A DNA stretch of 64,000 bases from Sambucus nigra. Its lineage: Eukaryota; Streptophyta; Magnoliopsida; Dipsacales; Adoxaceae. Under the pieces are notes generated by a model. It worked only from the letters and a program-made list of their open reading frames with translations. It made no database searches and had not been told where the DNA came from. The first letter of the stretch is position 1, and the number at the start of each line of letters is the position of its first letter. Positions 22,151 to 34,639 of the stretch are shown here, piece after piece. The position numbers were made by a program, and so were the translations under genes. Location: the NCBI GenBank assembly GCA_949130495.1, contig OX422210.1, positions 500,441,760 to 500,505,759 of the forward strand. Direction: 5' to 3'.

Positions 22151-23420
22151 ATATGCTTACGTAATTATGGACCCCATAAGGGTGCTTATGAGTCATTTAT
22201 GAAAAGTGGGTGTTAAACCCTTTTTGTGAGAAAATCAAGTTCGTAGCACCACTATATTCTCAAATTTAATACGAATCCTATATTTGGTATTTTGGTTTTA
22301 TGAAAATGAGTTTAGAGATTAAATCTAGAGTAAAAATGTGATCAAAACGTACTAATAAATTTGTGGGAAATAATATTGTATTTAAAAGAAGGAGAAAATG
22401 AAAGTTATGAATATGATTTGATTGATTAATGTAAAGGAAATGATCTAAGAGTATGATTTAGGGATTCTTTTAAACCTTTAATGGATCTTCAAGAGAAAAT
22501 TTTCTTTCAGATGACCTTTAAGATATTTGTATTACTTTGGTGATGTAAGATAAGGGGTTTGGATGATGAATTTTGATTAAAAAAAGATGTTTAGATAATG
22601 ATATTTTAGAAGGAAAATGTAAGTTTTTTTAGCTATGGGTAATAGTTTCATGCTTTTTTAGAACCCTTAATATGATATCATGCGTTTCCTTTCATATGAA
22701 AATCCTAAAAGGGTAAAAAAGTAAGAATTCTTATAAAGGTCTTCTGATCAGTATAAGACGGAGCTTATCGATTAGTAAAGGGAATAATTTCCCACTAATA
22801 AAAATAATATTTTTCGATCCGTAAAGGGGTAACCCTATCGAATGACAAAGGCCATGAGCACAAAGATTGCATGTTCATGCATAAATTTTGACTTGAAAAT
22901 CCAAATTACACATGGTATGGGAATATATAAAGGTGATTAGGAGGACTATAATCTCTGAATTGGAATAATTCTCGGTCTTATAAAATATCGAAGTTAAATT
23001 AAGATCAAAAGTTGGGTTGTCACCTAAGACTATATGTATATGAGGGAATAAAGGTCTGAAAGAGGAAATCCTTATTAGGGACCCTTACGGAGAAAGAGTG
23101 AGTATAAGAACACGATGTCTATAGACTCCCTCAACATATGAGATTATTTATATGGCATATGAGATTATTTATATGTGGAAAAATACACAAAAAAACACCC
23201 CATAGAAATTGATATATTCCCCCTATCGTTACAAAGGGTTGAGGTATAAGCTAGATATTTTGGCTGAATACCAATATGAAATTATTTTATGTGGATGTGG
23301 TAGTGTTTGTTGGCGATAAAAAGGGGCAGGGAACCTCTAATGAGGGGGATCGATGAATTCTTTATTTATAGGAAGGATGGGAGTTGTTTATACCATACTA
23401 ACACAAACCAATAAGATGTT
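22151..23420. other. AT-rich noncoding sequence, nothing identified
   Basis: About 1.3 kb without a coding pattern or recognised repeat termini. It is the left flank of the solo LTR. Confidence 0.5.
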
Positions 23421-24775
23421 GCTACTGCAATACCCCGCAATTTTGAGGGCTTTATTTATGAATATGGTATATAATTTTGATAATATTATTATTTTATTAA
23501 TTGGGATATTGATATTATATTTATTTTTATTTGAAATGAATCGGATATTTAAGTTCCAATTTAATTGGTTTTTGGATATTTTATAATGGTTGAAATATGT
23601 AAAGTTGACAATTTTGAATTAAATGGCAATATAGTAATATAGGTTAGCTTAGGCTCAAAGATAGGGTTTGAGAGAGGGACTATATAAGGAATATTATGGG
23701 TGATTATAATAAAAGGGAGATGAAAAAGAGAGGCCAAAAACGAAATACATAGAGGTAAAAACTAGTGAAATGAGAAGAGCCAATTTTGAGTGTTTAGATC
23801 TTCTTTTTGAGTGCATTCGAATGAGATTTGAGAAAAACTCAAAACACATACCTGAGTCAATTTTTCGTGTAGAATCCAAATCTAAAGTCGGATTGGCGAT
23901 TCGAGTAATTTTTGGATGTGATTTTTCTGAGTTTTTAAAATAGAACTATTTGAGTTTATCTCGTGTTAGGGCTAGAACGTGAATTGATTATTTTCGCGAG
24001 AGGAACGTGATGGTGCGATTAGATTTTGAGGCTGAATTTATATGGTGATTCATGCAATGATTTTAAGGTATGGAGTTTTACACAATATGCTCTTTAAATC
24101 TCTCGAGAGTTTATTCCGTTGATTTCTTATTAATTGAACTCATATTTGAATTGTTGAATTATTTTGATTCATGTGGAAACATTATATTTTTGTTGAGAAC
24201 GTTGTCATGAGATTTTAATATGGCACGGATGTTGGGCACCCGCCAAAATTCTGGCTTCCTGGGCTATAACTTGATAAAGCATATGCGGATGGGGTGAGGC
24301 CTGGTGACCCATTGATGTGTTGTTGAGGAATTTATTGATAAATGCTATTGAGATTTGCATTTTATTTGAATATTCGTACTCGTGTTGTTACGCTTTATTC
24401 ATCGCTAACATATATTTGTTGAGCATCTTTCCTATCGTATTGTGTACTTCCCCATATTTTCTTTTAGTTGGCAGGTTAGCGTGGATTTGAGCGCTATGGA
24501 CCAATTTGGATGATTTTAGCGTGGATTATTTTGAGAAGAATTTTTAATACAAGATGAGAAGATGGTATTTATTTTGATGTGTAGAGCATTTTATTTCGAG
24601 ATAGATAGTTGTATCATTTAGAGAGATTATTGTTGTATTTAATTTGGATAAATTTGAGATTGGTGGATTTATATTATTGTGGAATTCTTTTAGATTCTCT
24701 ATACCTTGCTATTTGCAGATTTGGATAGGGGCGCTCCGCTCTGCTCTCCCCGGGCGGGCGAAGTGTTACAGCTAC
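23421..24775 (+). mobile_element. Solo LTR, 23426-24770, with perfect 5-bp duplication gctac
   Basis: The LTR begins TGCAATACCCCGCAATTTTG and ends GAAGTGTTACA; it is flanked on both sides by gctac (23421-23425 and 24771-24775). The length is 1345 bp. Within it are a TATA-like gactatataagg near 23678 and a GC-rich end (ctccccgggcgggcg), as expected for a gypsy LTR in plus orientation. No internal region is present, so it is the product of LTR-LTR recombination. It is the cleanest retrotransposon footprint in the window. The LTR style resembles Del/Tekay chromovirus LTRs, an impression only. Confidence 0.88.
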
Positions 24776-25518
24776 ATAATATTCATATCGACAAAATAAC
24801 CGAGTAATATTATGAGAAAATATATATAAGGGTCAACATGCATGCATGACACTTAGCACGAATGGGTAAAATAACTACCCATCAGTTACCATGGCAGATG
24901 TGTTGCATGTGTAAAAAACACTATTTATAAGTAACAAGGTCAAAGAGGAAGAGATGACTCCCTCACCAAAAATACATTTACATTGCATTTATCCTCTTTT
25001 TCCTTTTCTTTTATTTTCATTTCTTTCTTTATTGTGTTTCTTTCGATTCTGCAAGTATATTGTAAAGTACTTATAACCTTTTCTTTCCATGCTTATTTAA
25101 ACTTTCTTGCCTTTACATTTGTTCTTGTTTACTGTTTTGCAAATATTTACTTTACTCGTAATTTACTTTCTTGCAAATCTTTACTTTAACTGCATTTTTC
25201 TTTCTTTTATTTACAAATCTTTTCTTTACCTTCAATTGATATAATTTACTATTTTTATCCTAGTTAGTTATTATAATCTAGCACTTACTTTGAGTCTTCC
25301 CTAAGGGAAGCATAAATCCTCGTAATTGAGGCATTAGATGTAACACAATCACCTGATAATTAACACTAGGCTAAGATCTTTGATTTACAAGATCACAAAT
25401 CTTGTCTCGCACGCTCACAACCTTAATTATTAGCAAGCCCAGTGAAAATAACCCAAACATATTTCTAGCACACCCGGTGGCCCCCCAGTACTATGTAACA
25501 GTTATACATGGCTAGGAC

Positions 25519-25909
25519 ACGTCCCAGTAAACATATAACAAGCAATGTTGATGAGATTGGACCACTTTAGATCAAACAATAGTTGAACTAACTCAATAGT
25601 TGGAACCAATGGCTCGCAGTCAGGAAATGAACATGCCAATGGCTCAAAAAGCTAATCATACGCCATTAGTTTGTGTGTCTGTGAACATACAAGACCAACT
25701 GAACCCAGTTTTTGATCATTTTGAAAACATGGTTCAAAATATCAACGCCGTGATAACTACGACCAATAGTAGATTTGCCTTACCTAATGGAATGGCTAAT
25801 AGTAATCAAACACACATGCCACAATTTGGTGTGAATGTGACCACGCAACCAATTCGTTACCACCCTGTGTATTACAGACCTAACAATGGTAAAAGTGGGA
25901 ATAACTGTA
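25519..25909 (+). pseudogene. Element 5 gag, N-terminal fragment
   Basis: ATG at 25519 reads MARTRPSKHITSNVDEIGPL, then a frame change leads into a Gln-rich ELTQ- and MARSQEMNMPMAQ segment (ORF from 25600) ending in RYHPVYYRPNNGKSGNN. This matches the style of gypsy gag N-termini. The reading stops at the left terminus of the PIF-like insertion. Confidence 0.55.
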
Positions 25910-26734
25910 GGCCCCTTTTGGCTCGCTGTAATATTTTGAGTGGATTATGATTACCAAGAAAATGAATACTGGGAAACATCTTACTGGGAACTGGAATCTT
26001 GTCATCCCATTTTGTTGACCAGTGGAATCCTACCTAGAACCAAAATCTTTTATTTGGTTTATGTATGGAAAATGACATGGGAAAATGAATTAAATGCCAA
26101 CAATACCCTTTTATAAATTTTGTTTGTACATGTATGAATACAAATTTTACTTTAAGGAAAATTTATTTTTTGAATATTTTCAACAAACATATTGCTTGAT
26201 AATAAAAAAAACATGAAATGTAGATTACATTAATCAATTATTTGATAGAAGTGGCATAAAAAAGTTCAAGTTCCTAATAAAAAACGTACTCTTCAAAGTT
26301 CATTAAAATTTGAAATAACAAATTGCAATAAATTAAAATTATTTAATTTCCATTAGGTAAACGACAATCTTGCCATATCTAAAAAATATCAAGAATAACA
26401 GCCAATAAATAATTATTTTTTAAAATGCACATCAATTTTTTTATTTGAAAAAAATTGTAATTCATATGTAGTATTTAATAAATGTATACATGATTATTTA
26501 TTATATACACGTGTTAAGGTTGCGATATACACTTTTTTTTTCAATTCGGGTTTAGTATTGTCTTTATTATGTTGCACTCAATTTACATATAATTATTATT
26601 AAAATTACATATTTCATGTGACATATAAATTAATATATTTCATACACCATTTTTTAGCAATTATATCTATGTTATTTTTCATATAAAAATAAATATTAAA
26701 ATAATGAGACATTACATAAAAAAATATCAAGTTG

Positions 26735-26930
26735 TTTATATTTATATATTTATAAACATATAATATATGCTTATAAATATATAAACATATAAGCATATAT
26801 GTTTATATGTTTATAAACATATAACAAAGATGGCATCTGTTTTATATGTTTATAAGCATATAAACATATAAACAATTGCTTTATATGTTTATATGCTTAT
26901 AAACATATACAACAAAAGCATATAGCAGTC
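26735..26930. repeat. AT-rich palindromic repeat cluster (tataaacatata / gcttataaacat)
   Basis: Multiple overlapping copies of tatatgtttataagcatata and its complement occur, giving strong hairpin potential. It lies inside the PIF-like element. Confidence 0.85.
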
Positions 26931-27013
26931 AGATATGTTGGCCTACTTAAAACAGATGCAGTCGGCATACTCCAAACAAATATGTCATTCGTCGTCATTT
27001 ACAGATACACTCC

Positions 27014-28957
27014 AAACACTACAACAAAACAGATAATTGGTGGCAAAAAAATTCGTCACCAAAAACATTTGGTGATGAAAAAAATTTCGTCAATCGTCCA
27101 TCACGAAGGCCCCGTCGCTAAAGGTTTGGTGATGAAATAAAAATTTCGTCACCAAATAGTACACCTTTTAGTGACAAAATATTATTTGTCATGTAATAGC
27201 AGGTTTTTAGTAACAAAATTATTTGTTGCCAAATATCTTATTTTTTGTCATAAAAATGCCAAATTTGTCACCTAATGTATATGGTAGTATGCAAAAGGAT
27301 AGTCATTTGGTGACAAAATTAATGTACTTCGGGGACAAAATATTTTTGTCATGAAATGAATTTTATTGTTAAAAAATTATAAATTTAGAACTCATAATTT
27401 TTTTATTTCTCATATAGATATTCAGTCAAATAAATATTAATTATAAAATCGGCTAAATTTCATTGACACTATATAAGTAATCAACTACCATCATACACAA
27501 ACTCAAAATTAAGGTTCAAAAGATTATACATAAATACAACATATTAACATGACATAACCTTACCTATTAGCAAGCATATTATACAATAACCTTTGAGGAA
27601 GATGATTCTTATAGACATAAAGAGAAACAATTAGGTACAACATCGCAAACCCTAATGTACAACATCGCTATCAATATTCAACAATTCCTCTCATTTATAT
27701 TACTTTTGCAAAGCATTTTCTATATGCCAATATTCATGCATATTACCTGTTTGATAAATCAATTGTATGGGAAAGTCAATATATGAACTTCTCCATGAAA
27801 ATCACAAGAGAACTTAGACTCAGAATAGTTAATTTACAGAAACTAGAAAAAATTGTGGAAATGTAGAGGAAAAAGTGTTGTCACCTAAAAAAATAACTAA
27901 AAGGTTTCGAAGCTTAAAAAAATGCGTGTGTGTGTGTATTTCCCATTGAAAATTTCATTCTTATATTAATATTTTAGTGTATATACTCTTTTATAGTTTT
28001 TTTAATTAATATTTTCATTTAGTCCTTTATAACTTTTGTTTGCTTTTAATTTTATTTTTTATTTTATCCCCATTTTTTTTATCCCCACTCAATTTTCCCA
28101 TTACAAAATATAGTAGACCTAAAACATGAGACAAGCAGGTCTTGTCAAAAAAATAAGGGCAGCATGTCTTTAACAAAAACAAGTAGAATTTGACTTAAAA
28201 AATGACAAGCATGTCTATTTAAAAAAAAAGCATAGACTTTGCCCACAATTAGAAAAGAAGCATGGAAAATAATCAGACAAGCTCAACACTTACAAATTAG
28301 GCAGAAAAGATGAAATAGTCTGACACCAATCATACCCATGTTCGTTCACACCATTAAGATAAACTAATATCAAGAAATCACAACAATAGTTTTTAAACTA
28401 ATATTTATGCTCGTTAACACAATAAAAAATCTGTCACCCAATACCGTAGGATGATGAACCCTTCAATATGCTGGGCGATGAGCTCAATGTGGTTGTCGAC
28501 ACCGCAGATCTGCTGGGGTGACGAAATTACTCCAATCAAACCCTTCAATAGCCCGATCGTAGTTGAGGGCGATATGGTGGAGACAGGGTGCGGGAGGGAT
28601 TTTTGGGGACGATTTGGAGTTTTAAAGAATAAGTATTTTGTTATTTTTTTTGTAGTAATAAGTGAGGAATTTTTGTGTCACCAATTATTCTTTTTTTTAT
28701 GATAAACTTATTTGTCACTAAATGTATAATAATTTTGTCACGAATAGATGAATGGAATATTTTAGGACGCGGGAATGAGCACGCCAAATTTTTATTGATT
28801 ATTTGGTGACGAATATCATTAATTCGTCACCAATTAAAGATCATCACACTCAATTCGTGATGAAATTAATTTTTCTCAAAGAAAGGTTAGTTTTTGTGAC
28901 AAAATTACTTTTGTCCTAATTTTTTTGTCACTAATCATACATTCTGTTGTAGTGAAA
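27014..28957. mobile_element. Non-autonomous CACTA element, 27017-28954, 3-bp duplication aaa
   Basis: The left end CACTACAACAAAACAGA and right end TCTGTTGTAGTG are inverted; aaa flanks both sides. The element is 1938 bp. Near both ends the motif TTCGTCACCAAA / TTTGGTGACGAAAT is repeated many times, as expected of CACTA subterminal sites. The middle (27400-28400) is AT-rich. A GC-richer stretch at 28450-28620 looks like a remnant of a leader or first exon but shows no recognised domain. Confidence 0.9.
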
Positions 28958-29429
28958 CAAAACACAAAATAACCTCTGCAACAGTACATCAAAAAGTTTA
29001 AAATATTAAGAAGATGTAGAACCTGTTAGGAGCAGTCACGGCTGAGAGTTATAATGCAATGAGAAGTTTAGAAATTAGAATATTATATAGAGTTTATCAG
29101 TAACTAATGTAATTTTGTATGTTATTTAGAAGGGTTTATTTGTCTTTTAAAAATAAAAATTTTAAGGATTCCCATGGGAAAGTTAAAATTCCACTTATAT
29201 TGGAAGATTTTGATTCCATCCACTTTTCCAACAATTTGGTAACTTATATTGGTATATCCTCTCTATGCCGACATTTTTATAAGTGTCGTCCAAAAAACGT
29301 CATCAAAACTAAGTTCTCTTATAGTGTATATAACTTAAAATCCAACCAAACAATATAATTTGTTAGTTTCCTGGGAATCTACCAATGGAATCAGATTCCA
29401 TCGAACTTTACTGCGAACCAATCGGGGAC

Positions 29430-29900
29430 TTAGGATAAGAGGATATAATAACACCACTGGTTTAACCACTAATAATCCAATGGAAGTAATTGGACCCTCT
29501 AATACTTACCAGAAAATGAGTTACAATAGGGAGACCATCTCTTCCATATGTAAGAAGAACCAGGACGTGCCCAAGTGAGGCCAACCAAGGCTTCCCAAAT
29601 TCTTCGAACTATAGAGTTATTAATAATCCAGTGTTCGAAAAAGAACTCAAGGGTTGGGGACCTTAGGAGACTAGATAATAAAGTTTATCTAATCTCATAA
29701 TTCATGACCTTCCAAACATAACAAAATGCACCTCCACAGGTTCCACCACCCTTGGTACAACCAATTCCTTTAGTATACCAAGTAACTGCTCCATAAAATG
29801 AGCAACTACCGAGGGGAGTGGGGAGGAATGAGATCATAAATTTGATATAGGAAATTTATGAACCAATAACTCAGGGTAGGACGTATTGATAACTTGGGGA
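29430..29900 (+). pseudogene. Element 5 gag continuation (decayed)
   Basis: Plus-strand readings such as GYNNTTGLTTNNPMEVIGPS and SYNRETISSICKKNQDVPK occur, followed by broken sequence with a Pro-rich PPLVQPIPLVYQV stretch. It is placed here because it resumes after the PIF-like element; the homology is weak. Confidence 0.4.
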
Positions 29901-30960
29901 CCCTTAGGTATGATACTAAGGGGTATTTTGAGGATCTCACATCGATTTAAAAGAGTGGGGTGATTTATAATTGTGAAATTAAGAAAATGAGAATTAATGC
30001 CTAAGATAAAAAAGGGTATTAAAATTTATGGCGACATAATGTGTCGGGGCCGACAGTTTAAATGGGTCAGAGGAAGATTGACAAGGGGAAGTGTGACATT
30101 TTTGGTGAATTATCACCCGTGGAGGGAGGATCGCTATAATGAATTTTGGTGAATCATCACCTGCGGTGGGAGGACCGCCATACCTAATAATTATTGAAGT
30201 AAGAACTTAAATAATTGAGAAATTTTGGTAATTTGGGTTAATTAAAAGAAGATTAACTTCGTGGAACTTGGGAATTTAAAATCATATTGGTGTGCCTTTT
30301 GAAATGGGAATTTTCGCGGGTAGTTAGTGATTTATATTTATCGCGTTTAATTATATCGTTGAATTAAAATACTCTATTGTATTATTTCGTATAATGCTAC
30401 TGTCTGGATTCAAATATCCTATTTAAGGGGAGTAGTATATATTCATGCTCGGGGCTCTGACCTCGTGCGTTAACTAACTTTTCAGGAAATGGTATTTGGA
30501 GAAGACACATAGAATTATTTGGAGAGTTGCTTAGAGGTCTAGTTGGAGTTTCTCTACCTTATGCGTATTGATTTAGTTTAGTTTTCTATTCATTCGCACT
30601 TGTATTGAGACTTAGTTTATGGTTGTGATTGGGCCATTTGGTTTCAAAGTTATAAAGGTCCTATCCAGTTATTCCTTTGGTTTCAGTTGGAAATTATTCA
30701 GTATCATATTATTAGACATTTGATTTACTTTGAGTTTAGCATGGAGATGGATCTTTTGTCGCTTAGTTTAATAGTTTACCTTTTGGATTGATTATCTTTT
30801 ATCTTGTGGATTAATTTTATATGTCTCATATCCGTCTCATGCTAAGAATGGTATTTTATTTACTCACGCCCGACTTAGTTTTGGTGGCGGCCGATGCCAG
30901 AATTAACAACGCCGAATACATTCTAACAAATTCATTCGTTACATCATAAACTACTCTTAA
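29900..30960 (+). repeat. LTR-like block, probable solo or partial gypsy LTR, borders unresolved
   Basis: Features resemble plant gypsy LTRs: ggatctcacatcgattt near the left side, the paired phrases ggtgaattatcacccgtgg and ggtgaatcatcacctgcgg with ggaccgcc, a gctcggggctctgacctcg segment, and a GC-rich end (ggtggcggccgatgcc). No target duplication could be fixed. Confidence 0.5.
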
Positions 30961-31590
30961 TAAAGGAAGATTGACTTGTTAAGAAAGTGGAAGATGATCC
31001 ACTACCTTTCCATGCAACTTATAACTATGTGGAGGTTACGATCTATTAGGAGAATATGGTACCAATCATAACGGAGGCTTTGGTGACAAAGGCATCAGAA
31101 GGAGAAACCTCATATGAAGTTTGGAATGAATTATTTTTTTGCCTAATAAGGCCAACTGAAGAGGATAACATAGGTGTTTAATGGTTAATACACCTATTCA
31201 TATCCAACAGGATAATGAAAGTTCGTCCGTAGTTTTATATAAGTGTAAAGATTTAGAGTTAACCACCAGACCTGGTTAGAAAAGTCCATTAATTGGGTTG
31301 ACTATGTTTTCAAGAGGATGTAGAGAATGAGGCTACTCAAGGTAGTTGTGAAATGGAAAGTTCACCACTTGAGTGTGAAGAGCTGATGGTGAGCCAACCC
31401 GATCCTCTAATAGAGGTTAATTGGGGGACTGATTAACAAAAAAAGGTGACATACATCAGCGCAAATATCAACAAAGAAGATTAACAATTAGTCATAGACC
31501 TTCTACACCAATATTAGGATTGCTTTGCATATAAGTATGATGATTTCCTAACTTAGATTGTTTAAAGGAAAGTAAGTGCGATAAAGTAAA
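30961..31590 (+). pseudogene. Element 5 PR-RT linker fragment
   Basis: Readings include DDPLPFHATYNYVEV and, near the end, VTYISANINKED followed by DLLHQY, stop, DCFAYKYDDF. The last phrase matches the consensus style LL.E..DCFAW.Y.DMP that precedes gypsy RT. The RT itself is absent. Confidence 0.5.
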
Positions 31591-32480
31591 CGATTACACT
31601 ACTAAATACAAATGCAAGAAACTTTTAATAAACTGTAAAAGAAGTTACAATCTACCTTATAATCTACTTCGAATGAAAGAAAAACAATAAATAAATGAAA
31701 AGAAAAGAAAAGAAAGGAAAAGAAACGATAAAACGAGTAACTGTAGTTTTTAGTGAGGGAGTCATTTCTTCATTTGTCTTCTCACTTCTTATTTATAAAG
31801 TTTCTTGCTACGCAGCGTAACTCCCTTTATAACTGTTAGGTAGTTACACATCCCAATTGAGTTTTTCCCACCTAGATACATTAGTGCTCCTATAAATGCT
31901 ACTTAATACTTAATGCCACGTCCCAAGTCTTGATATGTGTTAAATGTTTAAGCTTATTTTACTATTAAACCCACGCATTTTACTACGCTATAATTTCATT
32001 TAGTAATAACACGTGGCAGCCTCTCGTTGGACGATAATTATATTGTGTAAACAACTTTAAAACATCTGCCTATTTATTTTGCTTAAGAGTGCTTGTCCTC
32101 TCTCCCTCTTAATCAACTCCATCAGAGACTCTTTTCCATTACTTTATATTATTAATACTTTTAGCTTCCTTACGAACTGTTGTAAGCTATAATGATACAC
32201 TCATTTCAGGATATTAATTGCATTTACTCCAAACCATTAATATTGGGTTACACCTCACACTGATTCTCTAAGTACTCAAAATCGACTACTCTCTTACATA
32301 CATACTTATCAAAAGTTCTCTATTTGACAATTTTATAAGCACATGGTGTGTGCTCTTTTTTCACATTTCTTGGAGCTTAATGGTTCAAGTACCTACGAAA
32401 TAAAATATAATAAAAAAACACAAATGTACAAGATATATACAAAGAAATGCTTAAATTAAATTCTAACAAACGCCATTCCT
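31591..32480 (-). repeat. Inverted relative of the element 5 leader/LTR sequence
   Basis: On the minus strand gactccctcactaaaaac, an AT/T-rich ttttcttttcatttatttat segment and tttcttgcatttg align in order with 24950-25120 on the plus strand (gactccctcaccaaaaa, ttttcttttattttcattt, tttcttgcctttacatttg). It is a second copy of the same leader/LTR in opposite orientation, truncated against element 5. Confidence 0.5.
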
Positions 32481-33819
32481 CAACAATGACACCATTTTGA
32501 TTGGGCAAAAATCGAGTGTCGTGTAAACGCATTGTTGTTAACTTGGTCTAATGCATAATACAAAAACCAAACTTACTACACTTATGAGATACAACAACGA
32601 GTATGGTGGTGAAATTCATTGGACGCGCGTTACAGTTTAATTGATTTATTCCTTTAAACAAAGTGTAATAAAATTCCTTTTGATTTTGAGTTGATTTTAA
32701 CTAAAACCATTTTATAATAATAATATAAAGTAGTTTAACAATTGTAGAAGACAATTGATTGAAGAATATTCCTCCACCATGGGCATACTTGAAATAAATG
32801 GTTTCATTATACAAAATAGATTTAAGTAGTTAAAACTCACTTAGACAAACTATCAAATATATAAGTCTAATAATGAAAGATGAAAACTTTAATTATGATT
32901 TTTTTGTCAACAATATGGTTGAAATTACACATACTAATTTCAACAATAAACGATGTAAGATATAATTTATGAAGGCACCATGGTGCAATTTCAGCACATA
33001 TTAAATTCAAAAAAATCTAAAAAATATCATACCAAATCAAAATCAATACACAATGGTGGGTTCATAATTCCAGATCCAAGTATTTAACTACAAATCATAA
33101 ATGAAGAAAGCTTAATAAATTAAAAGCAATAAGGAAGAAATATCACCATAATAAAGGAGCTTGGACGAAAACTTCAATGCTTGAACTGAGTCAACTATTG
33201 AGTTTTAATGAAGAACAATAAAAGAAAGAGATATATAGAGAGAAATTAAATCTAAAATTAATCATACTCCTGAAATGATCTAAATATAGAAATAAACTGA
33301 GAGAGATGAATTGCTCTATAATAGTTTGAATTTTCGGTGGGTCTGATTGATTGGAATTATCCATCGTTTCGATTCGACCTTCGGCCTAATTGATCAGATG
33401 GATAGACAATCGACTCCCTTTTTATGTTAATCGACTATTTCTTTGTTCAAACAAGAACTATCGCATTATCTTCGTTTGATGTCAGAATGATGCATTCTTT
33501 GAAACCACGCAATCCTGACTTGATGATCTACAATTTTTGTAAAGAGTCCGAGTGCGGGTCTTGAGCGATGATTTTATCAATTTGCCCCTGAAGGTGCAAT
33601 GTCTAACGAAACCAACTTCACACTTAACATCCAAATACTTATAAAAATTCAAATATAGCCCGTTCAATATACTGTCGATAATTATAGAGGTTATGTAATA
33701 AATCAACATAACTATAAGGAATAGTGAGCAGAAAACATGACATTAATCTACAATATTTGAGTCTAATCACATTCTTAGGTTGTGAGACATACTCCTCTCA
33801 AATGCCTATTAATGATATA
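32481..33819. other. AT-rich region with a possible minus-strand primer-site motif at 32484-32505
   Basis: The minus strand at about 32484-32505 reads TGGTGTCATTGTTGAGGAAT, similar to the primer-site blocks of the other gypsy elements, so sequence to its right may be an old LTR. No gene or clear border was found up to the MULE terminus. Confidence 0.35.
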
Positions 33820-33915
33820 GGTTTTTACGGTCTAGTCCTTGGACTAACAATTTTGGACAAAAAAATCGGTGAACCAAATTTTAAACGATTAGGTCCAATA
33901 TATAAATACCCCCAA
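33820..33915 (+). repeat. Left terminal inverted repeat of the MULE
   Basis: It aligns in inverted orientation with 47218-47322: TTGGACTAACAATTTTGGAC, AAAAAAATC, AAATTTTAAACGATTAGGT and ATATAAATA are shared in order with few differences. Confidence 0.8.
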
Positions 33916-34639
33916 TTTAAAAAAATCGTAAACCTAATCGGCTATTGGAGTTTTCTCTGCAACTAACGACTATTCTTTGAAATCGAAAATAACATCAATC
34001 TTATGCTTTGATCGTCTGTCCTATAATCGATTACAGTGTTTTTAATCGATTCTACCTGTATCACTTGACTCTATCATTTGTAAGTTTATCTTTATCAGCA
34101 GTTGGTTTTTCTATTTTCGATCGATTACAATAAGTATATGTACTTTGTTTTGATTCAAGAGACTCATTGTAATATTCATTCATGTGATTGAATAGATTTT
34201 TATATGTTATATATGTCTATGTTTTTATTTTGTGTTTTTTATGCATTTATGTTTGGATTCTTCATGAATAGGTTATATTTATCAATATTTGTAATTGTTA
34301 GTTGAATGTGCTGAATGAATATTATTGATGTTTCATTCTAATTTTAAGAGTCCTTGATTTTGATTTGGTATTGAATCACTTATTGATATAGGTCCGTGCC
34401 AGCGGAAATAACCAGTTCGATATCAGTTTTCAAAGTACACGTAGTGTTTATAAAGTACACGTGATTGATTTTTTGAAAATATGTGTGTGCTTTATTGCTT
34501 CATGTACAGGTTTTTAAAAAGTGCCTGTAATTTTATATTAATTATAAATAAATATTTTGATATTTCATGCATTAAATTATTGCACACATTTTTAGAATTA
34601 TTGACCTTAAAGTAAATGTTTTTCGTCTCTGTTTTACTG

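Larger units (their letters stand above)
25907..29432. mobile_element. PIF/Harbinger-like element, 25910-29429, containing a nested CACTA element
   Basis: The left end GGCCCCTTTTGGCTCGCTGT and the inverted right end GTCCCCGATTGGTTCGCAGT align over about 60 bp with mismatches. The flanks gta (25907-25909) and tta (29430-29432) fit a decayed 3-bp TWA duplication, typical of PIF/Harbinger. Without the nested insertion it would be about 1.6 kb, AT-rich and without a transposase. A hAT assignment is the alternative; no 8-bp duplication was found. Confidence 0.5.
24776..31590 (+). mobile_element. Element 5: fragments of a plus-strand Ty3/gypsy element, interrupted by later insertions
   Basis: A leader (24776-25518) is followed by a gag start (25519), then after the PIF-like insertion more gag-like sequence (29430-29900), an LTR-like insertion, and a PR-RT linker ending near 31590 that reads LLHQY, stop, DCFAYKYDDF, the stretch preceding RT in these elements. 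All frames are broken. RT, RNase H and integrase are missing. Confidence 0.6.

Noticed and set aside
23353..23586. Plus-strand ORF of 77 codons rich in Ile/Leu/Phe
   Set aside because: It crosses the left border of the solo LTR and is AT-rich low-complexity sequence.
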